Below are positions 18,454 through 25,488 of a stretch of DNA of 38,103 nucleotides, piece by piece (within the stretch, counting starts at the first letter, position 1; each line of letters starts with the position of its first letter). The stretch covers positions 1 to 38,103 of the forward strand of contig CAJQRD010000057.1 of assembly GCA_905480605.1 (NCBI GenBank). The letters are read 5' to 3'. The DNA comes from an uncultured Saprospiraceae bacterium. GTDB taxonomy: Bacteria; Bacteroidota; Bacteroidia; Chitinophagales; Saprospiraceae. The translations under genes were made by a program, and so were the position numbers. Under the pieces are notes generated by a model. That model did not search any database, was not told the origin of the DNA, and saw nothing but the letters and a program-made list of their open reading frames with translations.

Positions 18454-18458
18454 CTATT

Positions 18459-19106
18459 ATGTCTAACGGAGGAGGAACCACAACAAAGCTAAAGCACATT
18501 GCTGTATCTGGAAATATTGGCGCAGGCAAGACAACTTTATCAGAAATGCTTGGCAAACATTACAATTGGGATGTTGAATATGAAGATGCCAATACCAATC
18601 CATATTTAAGTGATTTTTATGAAGATATGCAGCGTTGGTCATTCAATCTTCAAATCTACTTTTTAAATTCAAGATTTCAGCAACTCTTAGATATTCGAGG
18701 TGGTGAAAGAATTGTCATTCAAGATCGTACCATATATGAAGATGCCAATATATTTGCACCAAACCTTCACGAAATGGGTTTGATGTCAAAACGCGATTTT
18801 GAAAACTATTCAACTTTATTTGATGTAATGACATCGCAAGTACAACCTCCTGATCTTTTAATTTATTTAAAAGCCAGCATTCCAAAATTGGTTGAGCATA
18901 TCCAAAAACGAGGACGCGAATATGAAGGCAGTATCAGTCTAGATTACCTGAAACGATTAAATGAGAAATATAACAATTGGATAGATAATTACACTGAGGG
19001 GAATTTGCTCATTATAGATGCTGATAATACTGACTTTAAGAGCAATAAAAGTGATTTTGGTAATATCATAGAGCAAATTGATGCTAAACTTTTCGGCTTA
19101 TTTTAA
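18459..19106 (+). CDS. Deoxynucleoside kinase
   Basis: A 215-aa cytoplasmic kinase of the dCK/dGK/dNK family, which phosphorylates salvaged deoxynucleosides. It shows the P-loop GNIGAGKTT (18-26), the substrate segment with YEDANTNPYLSDFYED and RWSFNLQIYFL, the catalytic DRTIYEDANIF motif (the family D-R-S/T), and the lid arginines in KRGREYE. Which deoxynucleoside it prefers cannot be read from the motifs. It has its own promoter, is followed by yggS on the same strand after 38 bp, and is divergent from gatC. Confidence 0.9.
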   Translation: MSNGGGTTTKLKHIAVSGNIGAGKTTLSEMLGKHYNWDVEYEDANTNPYLSDFYEDMQRWSFNLQIYFLNSRFQQLLDIRGGERIVIQDRTIYEDANIFAPNLHEMGLMSKRDFENYSTLFDVMTSQVQPPDLLIYLKASIPKLVEHIQKRGREYEGSISLDYLKRLNEKYNNWIDNYTEGNLLIIDADNTDFKSNKSDFGNIIEQIDAKLFGLF

Positions 19107-19144
19107 TGTTTGACAATTAAAGTTTTCAATGTTAATTATTGTAC

Positions 19145-19795
19145 ATGGACATTTACTCTGAAATCAATTCCTTTTTACAAAAACAGGATGTCAATTTGGT
19201 AGCTGTTTCTAAAACCAAGCCTGTATCATTGATCCAACAGTTCTATAACAAAGGTCAACGTATTTTTGGTGAGAACAGAGTAAATGAATTGGTTGAAAAA
19301 CACGAATCTCTCCCTAAAGACATAGAATGGCATATGATTGGCCATCTTCAGAAAAATAAAGTTAAATACATTGCCCCCTTTATAACTTTAATCCATTCAG
19401 TTGACAATGTAAAATTGGCTAAAGTTGTTAACAAAGAGGCAGAGAAAAACGAACGAACTATCAATGTCCTATTGCAAATAAAAATTGGTGACGAATCTAG
19501 TAAGACTGGGTTTGATTATGAGGACTTGATAGAACAGATCCCCTATCTAATGTCATTAACTTCTATCAACATTGTTGGCTTGATGGGCATGGGAACATTT
19601 ACCAACGATAAAGAGATAACACAACAAGAGTTTGGTGCTATGAAATCGTACTTCGACAAATTGAAAGCCACAAGATTTAAAGATAATGACGACTTTACAG
19701 AATTGTCAATGGGAATGTCAGGTGACTATAAAATTGCTGTGGAGAATGGCAGCACAATGGTTAGAATCGGTAGCTTACTCTTTGGTAATAGATGA
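19145..19795 (+). CDS. yggS: YggS-family pyridoxal phosphate homeostasis protein
   Basis: PLP-binding barrel protein (YggS/PROSC/YlmE family) that maintains pyridoxal phosphate and amino-acid balance in the cytoplasm. The PLP lysine is in LVAVSKTKPV near the N-terminus. Further family motifs are FGENRVNE, EWHMIGHLQKNK, GLMGMGTF, LSMGMSGDYKIAVENGSTMVRIGS and the final LFGNR. The frame could begin at a TTG at 19139, but the ATG two codons on (19145, 216 aa) is preferred. It probably follows the deoxynucleoside kinase on the same transcript. It converges on the FG-GAP gene. Confidence 0.93.
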   Translation: MDIYSEINSFLQKQDVNLVAVSKTKPVSLIQQFYNKGQRIFGENRVNELVEKHESLPKDIEWHMIGHLQKNKVKYIAPFITLIHSVDNVKLAKVVNKEAEKNERTINVLLQIKIGDESSKTGFDYEDLIEQIPYLMSLTSINIVGLMGMGTFTNDKEITQQEFGAMKSYFDKLKATRFKDNDDFTELSMGMSGDYKIAVENGSTMVRIGSLLFGNR

Positions 19796-19852
19796 TAATT
19801 AGACAACAGTTCTTAAGAATAGAGATCATTTAGTATATCTATTTTTTTTAGA

Positions 19853-22147
19853 TTATTTTATCAAACTGATCGTTTTAACCACATTGAAATCCTTACCTCT
19901 TATTTTTAAATAATAAATCCCTGCAGCTTCTTTAGATAGATCAACTTCATTTTTATTGCTAACTTTCTTGACTAGCCTCCCCGCTGCACTTATAACTTCA
20001 ATAAAGTCAATGGATTTGTAATTTTTATGTTCAATTGTAACTATTGAATTGGTAGGATTAGGAAATACATTTATAATATCTTTATTGACGATGACTTGTG
20101 TGTTAGAGCTTGTGCCTGTTTCAATATCAGTATTATAAAATACAAGTCCTCCCCTAGATGTTCCAATTAATATTTCAAAGAAACCATCATTATTTATATC
20201 AAAAAGTGCAGGAGATGAATCATTTCCTTCCTTTAAAAATCCAAGATAGTCATTGACAATTGGAGCTTCAGCAATAGGATCTGTTGAGTTAAATTGATGA
20301 TGCACCATTCGTCCTGTTTTTGATCCAACAATGACATTTAATTTATCATCCTTTGTAAAAAAGACAGGAGCGGCGCCCCCATCCACCGCCGTATTTAGGG
20401 CAAAGGATACTTTTATTCTTCCCAGTGCACTTGTATTATTGGGATTAAAAACATCATTGTTGAATAACGGTTCTGATGCTTTACCGATATTTTTAAAATA
20501 ATTCAGATTGCCAGTAATGAATTCTTGCGTTCCGGGAATTTCAAATCCATTTGTTCTTTCTTCTCCGATAACCAAATCCATTAATCCATCTTGATCAAAA
20601 TCTACCAAATAGGGTTTGGCGCCATTCCCAACATTGATGTCCATGTACTTAAATACTTTATTGGCAAAATCCAATGTTTGCCCTGCCCCCGCTATGTTTT
20701 CGTAATAATATAAATTGCCAACATTGTCGCCAATTATTAAATCCAAATCACCATCACTGTCCAGGTCTCCAAATGTGGGAGAAGGATTATTTGATGTGGT
20801 TTTAAATTCTGAAAAACCAAGATAGTCGTGATCTACTAATTCAAAGGAAGGATTTTTTTTTGTTCCAGTGTTTTCAAATAAAACCAAAGACATATTAACA
20901 TCTTCATCACTGAGTGAACCACCTTGGCCAACTAAAATATCCATCAAACCATCTGCATTGTAATCAATAAAGGTAGGTGATGTAAAACTTCCAAAATCAA
21001 TGGTTTCCTCTTGAAGAAAGTTTTTCTTTCTTAATGAAAATTGATTAGGTCCTACGCCATTGTTTTTATAATACCAGATACTATTAAAATCTTGAATTTT
21101 CCCTATAGCGTTTGGCGTTGTTAAAATGTCTTTTAATCCATCATTATCAACATCGATACTAAATGAAGATAAAAATACATTCATATTTGCAGGCAATGAA
21201 TAAGATGGGAAAGTTTCATCGATATCTGTCATTAAATCCTGATTTGCTGACCCACCATTATTTAGATAGACCAAACCATTATACAATAGATCTCCTAAAA
21301 TTAAATCTGTATCAGAATCTTCGTCAGGATCAAATGCCAATACTGTTGAGCCAGAATGCAACCCACCTGATTTAAGTTGCTCTTGAGAGATCTGGTTATT
21401 AATGTTTGGTCTAGGTTCAAATGCACATAGTGCGGGATCTGTACTTAAGCTTATTTCTTGGCTAAGTCCTCCTTCCTCAAATTTACCAAAACAGATATCA
21501 TCTACTCTGAAGTCCATGGTGTCTTTTGAGAAACCATTTTCAACTTGAAAATTTCTGTTGTAGATTACATATGACCCTCCACTATCAAATGACAATATAT
21601 CTAGGTCTCCATCAAAATCAACATCTGCAATAGCTGGTATATCTGTTGGTGCTACATAGACTTGAGCACCATCCAATCTATTCCATAGAGCTGGTGCAGA
21701 ATTGGCATCTGCCCTTCCCATTTTTCTTACCTTAAATCCAAACCCATCTTCTATTGTACTGCCCTCAAATAGCATTACACCTGATACACCTATCGGAACT
21801 CCAGATGTGAAAAGATCAACTACCCCATCTCTATTGAAGTCATTAACAAGGCAGAAACTTGTAATACTTAAAGGAAGATACTGATTGTATTTTTTTGTGA
21901 ATGAAAATGAATTATCGGAAGCATTCCTTAGAAAGACCATTGATGCATCTCCTTGTTTGTCAAAAACAAAAAGATCCAACAAGCCATCTTGATCAAAATC
22001 ATATTCTGAGAACTGGGCATTGCTAAATCCACCCGTAAATGGATAGGCCAAACTCTTACCATCTATACTTACGGGACACTCAAAAGTTTGGTAATGTTGA
22101 CTAGACAATGTTGTCGCAAAGAGGAATAGGACTGTAAATATTTTCAT
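19853..22147 (-). CDS. Secreted FG-GAP/VCBS-repeat protein with T9SS sorting domain
   Basis: A 764-aa exported protein. It has an N-terminal signal peptide (MKIFTVLFLFATTLSS). The body contains nine calcium-loop motifs of the D-x-D-x-D-G-x-x-D/E type, for example DFDQDGLLDLFVFD, DVDFDGDLDIL, DLDSDGDLDLIIGD, DFDQDGLMDLVIGE and DINNDGFFEILIG, which suggest an FG-GAP beta-propeller. The C-terminal ~75 residues, starting near VFPNPTNSIVTIEH and ending in KTISLIK, are a type A T9SS sorting domain, so the protein is expected on the surface or in the medium. Its ligand is unknown. A GATATTTG box lies 18 bp upstream. It stands alone between convergent yggS and mhpD. Confidence 0.88.
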   Translation of the reverse strand: MKIFTVLFLFATTLSSQHYQTFECPVSIDGKSLAYPFTGGFSNAQFSEYDFDQDGLLDLFVFDKQGDASMVFLRNASDNSFSFTKKYNQYLPLSITSFCLVNDFNRDGVVDLFTSGVPIGVSGVMLFEGSTIEDGFGFKVRKMGRADANSAPALWNRLDGAQVYVAPTDIPAIADVDFDGDLDILSFDSGGSYVIYNRNFQVENGFSKDTMDFRVDDICFGKFEEGGLSQEISLSTDPALCAFEPRPNINNQISQEQLKSGGLHSGSTVLAFDPDEDSDTDLILGDLLYNGLVYLNNGGSANQDLMTDIDETFPSYSLPANMNVFLSSFSIDVDNDGLKDILTTPNAIGKIQDFNSIWYYKNNGVGPNQFSLRKKNFLQEETIDFGSFTSPTFIDYNADGLMDILVGQGGSLSDEDVNMSLVLFENTGTKKNPSFELVDHDYLGFSEFKTTSNNPSPTFGDLDSDGDLDLIIGDNVGNLYYYENIAGAGQTLDFANKVFKYMDINVGNGAKPYLVDFDQDGLMDLVIGEERTNGFEIPGTQEFITGNLNYFKNIGKASEPLFNNDVFNPNNTSALGRIKVSFALNTAVDGGAAPVFFTKDDKLNVIVGSKTGRMVHHQFNSTDPIAEAPIVNDYLGFLKEGNDSSPALFDINNDGFFEILIGTSRGGLVFYNTDIETGTSSNTQVIVNKDIINVFPNPTNSIVTIEHKNYKSIDFIEVISAAGRLVKKVSNKNEVDLSKEAAGIYYLKIRGKDFNVVKTISLIK

Positions 22148-22164
22148 ACAATATATTTGATAGA

Positions 22165-22172
22165 CAAATATC
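22165..22172 (-). promoter_or_regulatory. Possible -7 element of the FG-GAP gene
   Basis: GATATTTG on the minus strand, one base off TAnnTTTG, 18 bp upstream of the ATG at 22147. No TTG is found at the right distance, so this is tentative. Confidence 0.25.
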
Positions 22173-22270
22173 GATGAAAATTAGGTAATTATTGCTGATA
22201 ATTCTTTTAAAAGAAGATGGTCAATAATATATTCATAAGTATTAAGTTTGAAGGACATTCTGACTAAATT

Positions 22271-23065
22271 TTAAGACTCAAAATTTACCGAGACTGAACC
22301 CATTCCCTCAAAAGTAGCTTTTACTGAATCTCCTGCTTTAATATTTACCATAGGTCCAACTGCCCCAGAGAGAATAAGCTCGCCAGCTTGCAGTGGCTGA
22401 CCCATTTGCATCATCTTTCTTGCCAACCATAATGTGGCATTTAATGGAGAACCTAAGCATAGTCCCCCATGCCCTGTTGACGCTATTTCACCATTCAACG
22501 TCATACTCATTTTGCAATTTACAACATCTAATTGATCAAGCGTTTTGGGTGAATGTCCGATCACATAATGACTAGCTGATGCATTATCTGCCACAGTATC
22601 AGTAATTTTAATATCCCAATTTTCGATTCGACTTCCAACAATCTCAATAGCAGGAAGAGCATAATCTATGCATTCAATTACATCAATGATAGTCATGTGT
22701 TCAATATCTAAATCTTCTGCAAGTACAAAAGCAATTTCAGCTTCAGCTTTAGGTTGAATAAGTTCCTTAACACTAATAGATAATCCATTTAAGACCTCCA
22801 TGTCATGGAATAAAACTCCAAAATCGGGTTGATCAACCCCTAGTTGCTTTTGAACAGCAATAGACGTTAAACCAATTTTTTTGCCGATGATTCGAGCACC
22901 TTGATTTAACTTATATTCAGTATTCGCATTTTGAATTGAATATGCAAAGTTTATATCTTCAATTCCTATATGATTTCTTAAAGGAGGAATTGTTATTTTA
23001 TTTAGCTGGGCTTCTCTTAATAATTTTGCGTAATCTGCTGGTTTCACTTGTATATAATTTGGCAT
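22271..23065 (-). CDS. 2-keto-4-pentenoate hydratase / 4-oxalocrotonate decarboxylase family
   Basis: A 264-aa cytoplasmic enzyme of the MhpD/DmpE/XylJ family, which hydrates 2-hydroxypenta-2,4-dienoate or decarboxylates 4-oxalocrotonate in meta-cleavage routes. Family marks are GKKIGLTS (61-68), FGVLFHDM, the metal-binding E-x-E in KAEAEIAF (Glu108, Glu110), IEIVGSRI and LSGAVGP near the end. The motifs do not separate hydratase from decarboxylase. No ring-cleavage or other meta-pathway gene is in the window, so it is an isolated member. In Bacteroidetes a role late in kynurenine/3-hydroxyanthranilate breakdown is possible, but this is inference. Its upstream region carries two hairpins. Confidence 0.85.
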   Translation of the reverse strand: MPNYIQVKPADYAKLLREAQLNKITIPPLRNHIGIEDINFAYSIQNANTEYKLNQGARIIGKKIGLTSIAVQKQLGVDQPDFGVLFHDMEVLNGLSISVKELIQPKAEAEIAFVLAEDLDIEHMTIIDVIECIDYALPAIEIVGSRIENWDIKITDTVADNASASHYVIGHSPKTLDQLDVVNCKMSMTLNGEIASTGHGGLCLGSPLNATLWLARKMMQMGQPLQAGELILSGAVGPMVNIKAGDSVKATFEGMGSVSVNFES

Positions 23066-23102
23066 AAATGTAAGAGAAAATGGAGATTTAATAGATTAAT
23101 AG

Positions 23103-23120
23103 CTTGGTTAATAAACCAAG
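23103..23120. other. Hairpin upstream of the mhpD-like gene
   Basis: Perfect 7-bp inverted repeat CTTGGTT / AACCAAG with a 4-base loop, 37 bp upstream of the mhpD-like start. It has no T-run and so is not a standard terminator. It lies directly beside the larger hairpin at 23125-23161. Confidence 0.6.
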
Positions 23121-23124
23121 TTCT

Positions 23125-23161
23125 GCAAGAGACCCCTCTCTGCCAGAGACCCCTCCCTTGC
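23125..23161 (-). repeat. GC-rich 37-nt palindromic element with internal 17-bp repeat
   Basis: On the minus strand the outer arms GCAAGGGA and TCTCTTGC pair over 8 bp with one G-U, followed by an internal GGGG/GGGG loop and an inner stem TCTCT / AGAGA with loop GGC. The same stretch read on the plus strand contains AGAGACCCCTC twice, 17 bp apart (23128 and 23145). Its composition is unlike the surrounding AT-rich DNA. It could be a REP-like mobile palindrome or a leader structure of the mhpD-like gene. Confidence 0.55.
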
Positions 23162-23329
23162 TCTTTTAAATACAACGCACCCAACCATTATATTTAGAAC
23201 AATAAAAAAAAGTTAAAGAATGACCAAAGTTCACCGACTTTAAAATATATATTTAAGAAAACAGACTCTCTGCAATTCAGCGCATGAAATAAACAATTAA
23301 ACTAATTTATGGGCTATGTAAAGTCCATT

Positions 23330-23359
23330 TTGATACTTATTTAATAACAATTATATTTA
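23330..23359 (+). promoter_or_regulatory. Promoter of the Deg protease gene
   Basis: TTG (23330-23332, within TTTTG), a 19-bp spacer, then TATATTTA (23352-23359), one base off TAnnTTTG. It predicts a leader of about 55 bases to the ATG at 23421. A second, exact -7 match TATATTTG at 23409-23416 ends only 4 bases before the ATG but lacks a TTG upstream. Confidence 0.45.
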
Positions 23360-23420
23360 TCAATGCGTTAAAGATTAATTAAAATGTTCTATATAGTTAC
23401 ATATTAGTTATATTTGTAAT

Positions 23421-24836
23421 ATGAAGCAAACATTTCAAACAGCCCTTTTGGCTTCGATAATCAGCCTTGCCTTTATAGGGCTCTATCATCTTTGGCACAA
23501 AGAACATGTGATTGAGATTGAGGAAAACTATGGCAAACTGGTTGCTAGAGCTGAAAACAGTTCGTTAAGGGACAGATATTTTAAGGATGAAAATTTACAT
23601 GTCAACTTTGTAGAAGCTGCGAAAGCCGCAACGAATGCTGTAGTAGCAGTCAAAGCTATTCAAATAAAAGGAAATAGTTTTTCGAAGAATAAGTACTTAA
23701 AAGTCAACGGATCTGGTGTAATTCTTTCATCCAATGGATATATTGTCACCAATTACCACGTCATTGAAGATGCTGATGATGTTGAAGCGTTGTTGGGAAA
23801 TAACCGTGAGTATAAATGTAAGGTTATTGGATTTGACCGCTCTACAGACTTGGCTTTGCTTAAAATAAATGAAGAAGGTTTAGATTACCTTGAATTTGGT
23901 GATTCTAATACGCTAGAAGTTGGTGAATGGGTATTGGCAGTAGGAAATCCATTCAAATTACATTCCTCAGTAACTGCAGGAATAGTCAGTGCTAAAGCCA
24001 GAGACATTAATATTTTTAATAAACAAGGTATAGAATCTTTTATACAAACGGATGCTGCTATTAATCAAGGTAATAGTGGAGGTGCGTTGATTAACACCAA
24101 TGGTTATCTTATTGGAATAAACACTGCTCTATTGACTATTAGCGGAAAGTTTGAAGGTTTTTCATTCGCTGTCCCAAGTTCTATTGTTAAAAAAGTTGTA
24201 GACGACCTTAGAGAATATGGTGCTGTACAAAGAGCATGGTTAGGAATTTCAGCATTGGAAATAAATGAAACGAAAGCAAATGATCTAGGTCTTCCACATG
24301 TGGGTGGTACATTGGTTGGAGGTGTAGAAAAAGAAGGTGCAGCTAAAGATGCTGGCTTACAATCCGATGATGTTATTTTAAGTATCAATGGTCAGAAAAC
24401 AACTTCAAGACCACAGTTCTTGGAAATGATATCACAAAGAAGGCCTGGAGATGAAATACTAATTGAGTATTTTAGAAAAGGAAAGAAAAGTAGTACAATT
24501 GCTACGTTGAAAAATCAATTGAATACAACAGATTATATTGCAGTTAGAAAAGATAAGATCTTAACAAATCTTGGTTTTACATTACGTGATTTAGATACAT
24601 CAGAAAAATCAAAATTGAAAACAGAAGGTGCTTTGGTTGTGTCTATCACTAAGAAAAGTAAAATATCTGTAACAAATATGGATCAGGATTATATCATCAC
24701 CTCAATAAATAATGAGAGCGTTACTACAGTTGATGATGTTGTGAAAATTTTAGAAAAAACGAAAGGACGAGTAGAATTAAAAGGCTTCTATGAACTTTGG
24801 CCAGGAGATTATCCTTATGTCTTTGAGATAAATTGA
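23421..24836 (+). CDS. Deg/HtrA-family serine protease with two PDZ domains
   Basis: Periplasmic quality-control protease of 471 aa. An N-terminal hydrophobic segment (about 7-24, LLASIISLAFIGLYHLW) acts as signal or anchor. The trypsin-like domain has His113 (VTNYHVIEDADD), Asp143 (RSTDLALLKI) and Ser219 (NQGNSGGALIN). PDZ1 covers about 262-355 (AWLGISALEIN, then GAAKDAGLQSDDVILSINGQ). PDZ2 (about 370-471) is more divergent and ends in VFEIN. This is the usual DegP/DegQ layout. It is a single gene; the methionine leader begins about 60 bp after its stop, and no terminator of its own is obvious. Confidence 0.93.
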   Translation: MKQTFQTALLASIISLAFIGLYHLWHKEHVIEIEENYGKLVARAENSSLRDRYFKDENLHVNFVEAAKAATNAVVAVKAIQIKGNSFSKNKYLKVNGSGVILSSNGYIVTNYHVIEDADDVEALLGNNREYKCKVIGFDRSTDLALLKINEEGLDYLEFGDSNTLEVGEWVLAVGNPFKLHSSVTAGIVSAKARDINIFNKQGIESFIQTDAAINQGNSGGALINTNGYLIGINTALLTISGKFEGFSFAVPSSIVKKVVDDLREYGAVQRAWLGISALEINETKANDLGLPHVGGTLVGGVEKEGAAKDAGLQSDDVILSINGQKTTSRPQFLEMISQRRPGDEILIEYFRKGKKSSTIATLKNQLNTTDYIAVRKDKILTNLGFTLRDLDTSEKSKLKTEGALVVSITKKSKISVTNMDQDYIITSINNESVTTVDDVVKILEKTKGRVELKGFYELWPGDYPYVFEIN

Positions 24837-24895
24837 TCAATAGTTAATTAAACTTTAAATTATCGTAAGTGGTAGGAATAATATAAATGCTTAGT

Positions 24896-24903
24896 GATAT
24901 TTG
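24896..24903 (+). promoter_or_regulatory. Possible -7 element for the methionine operon leader
   Basis: GATATTTG, one base off TAnnTTTG, 19 bp before the first leader helix. It would start the transcript near 24909. No clear TTG lies 17-23 bp upstream. I find no other promoter-like sequence between the terminator and the first start codon. Confidence 0.3.
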
Positions 24904-24908
24904 AACGA

Positions 24909-25036
24909 GAAAAGAAATAATGATTGTAAATAATTATATGATGTGTTCAATGTACTTCCTTAAAGGGAGACGATAAACACATGGATTAATTACAATCTAA
25001 AAAGGCTTATCGTTAATATGATAGGCCTTTTTTTAT
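24909..25036 (+). ncRNA. Structured leader RNA of the osmC-metZ-metX operon (candidate attenuator or riboswitch)
   Basis: Three nested helices are visible. P1 is GATTGTAA (24922-24929) with TTACAATC (24990-24997), 8 bp. P2 is ATGTGTT (24941-24947) with AACACAT (24976-24982), 7 bp. P3 is CTTCC (24955-24959) with GGGAG (24965-24969), 5 bp with one G-U. The intrinsic terminator at 24999-25034 follows directly, so transcription must read through it to reach osmC at 25065. CGATAA (24971-24976) is perfectly complementary to TTATCG (25007-25012) in the terminator's left arm and could act as antiterminator. The pairings are seen in the sequence; ligand control by SAM or another methionine-pathway signal is inference. 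It does not match the SAM-I or SAM-II cores as I know them. Confidence 0.5.
24999..25034 (+). terminator. Intrinsic terminator inside the methionine operon leader
   Basis: A 13-bp stem with one T-G wobble: AAAAAGGCTTATC (24999-25011) with GATAGGCCTTTTT (25020-25032), 8-base loop, then further Ts. It sits 163 bp past the deg stop and 32 bp before the osmC-like ATG, more consistent with attenuation of the downstream operon than with simple termination of deg. Confidence 0.8.
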
Positions 25037-25064
25037 TTACAAATTTTAAATTAAATCTAAATAA

Positions 25065-25487
25065 ATGCAAACTAAAATTACATTAAATCGACTTGATGAT
25101 CATGTTAACTTCGAAGCTATCAATTCTACAAGTAATACTATGTTAATGGATGGATCTGAAGCGATTGGAGGCAAGGGTAATGGTGTTCGTCCAATGGAAA
25201 CTTTATTGATGGGATTGGCAGGTTGCAGCGGTATTGATGTTGTATTGATCTTAAAGAAAATGAAACAAGTAATAGATGATATCAAAATTGAGGTAGTGGC
25301 TGATATTGAAAAAATCGATCACTACAAAAGATACAGCAAGATAAACGTTCACTTCGATATTTGGGGAGATATAAGAGAATCAAAAGTTGAAAAAGCCATT
25401 GAAATGTCAATGGAAAAGTATTGTTCAGTTTCTAAGACTTTAGAAAAAGCATCAGAAATCACCTCTTCATTTAAATTGCATTCTTAA
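25065..25487 (+). CDS. OsmC-family protein in the methionine operon
   Basis: A 140-aa cytoplasmic protein of the OsmC/Ohr superfamily, whose characterised members reduce organic hydroperoxides with two cysteines. Both cysteines are present: Cys54 in LLMGLAGCSGIDVV and Cys120 in MEKYCSVSKTLEKA. The motif GGKGNGVRPMETLL is typical of the YhfA-like branch. It is the first gene after the leader, and its stop is one base before metZ, so it is cotranscribed with methionine synthesis. A link to sulfur or thiol chemistry is likely, but its substrate is unknown. Confidence 0.88.
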   Translation: MQTKITLNRLDDHVNFEAINSTSNTMLMDGSEAIGGKGNGVRPMETLLMGLAGCSGIDVVLILKKMKQVIDDIKIEVVADIEKIDHYKRYSKINVHFDIWGDIRESKVEKAIEMSMEKYCSVSKTLEKASEITSSFKLHS

Positions 25488-25488
25488 T

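Larger units (their letters stand above)
23066..23420. other. Divergent intergenic region between mhpD-like and deg genes
   Basis: 355 bp without a gene. The left part holds two adjacent hairpins (23103-23120 and 23125-23161); the second is strikingly GC-rich. The rest is AT-rich and contains the deg promoter at 23330-23359. I see no small reading frame with coding character. Confidence 0.5.

Noticed and set aside
21163-21375. Open frames antisense to the FG-GAP gene and similar ones opposite smc, ptrB, metZ and others
   Set aside because: Their translations lack protein-like composition or motifs, and the opposite strand encodes well-supported proteins.
23125-23161. G-quadruplex on the minus strand of the GC-rich palindrome
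   Set aside because: Only three G-runs of three or more are present; a fourth is missing.
23409-23416. TATATTTG directly before the deg ATG as sole promoter of a leaderless message
   Set aside because: It has no TTG at the right distance, while a better spaced TTG/TATATTTA pair lies 50 bp further up. It is kept only as an alternative.
24960-25010. Similarity of GATAAA...CTAAAAAGG in the methionine leader to the 3' half of SAM-II riboswitches
   Set aside because: SAM-II needs a long first loop inside its main stem and only a short gap between the two motifs. Here the loop is 5 bases and the gap about 20, and no SAM-I core (GAGGGA...GGCAACC) is present either.
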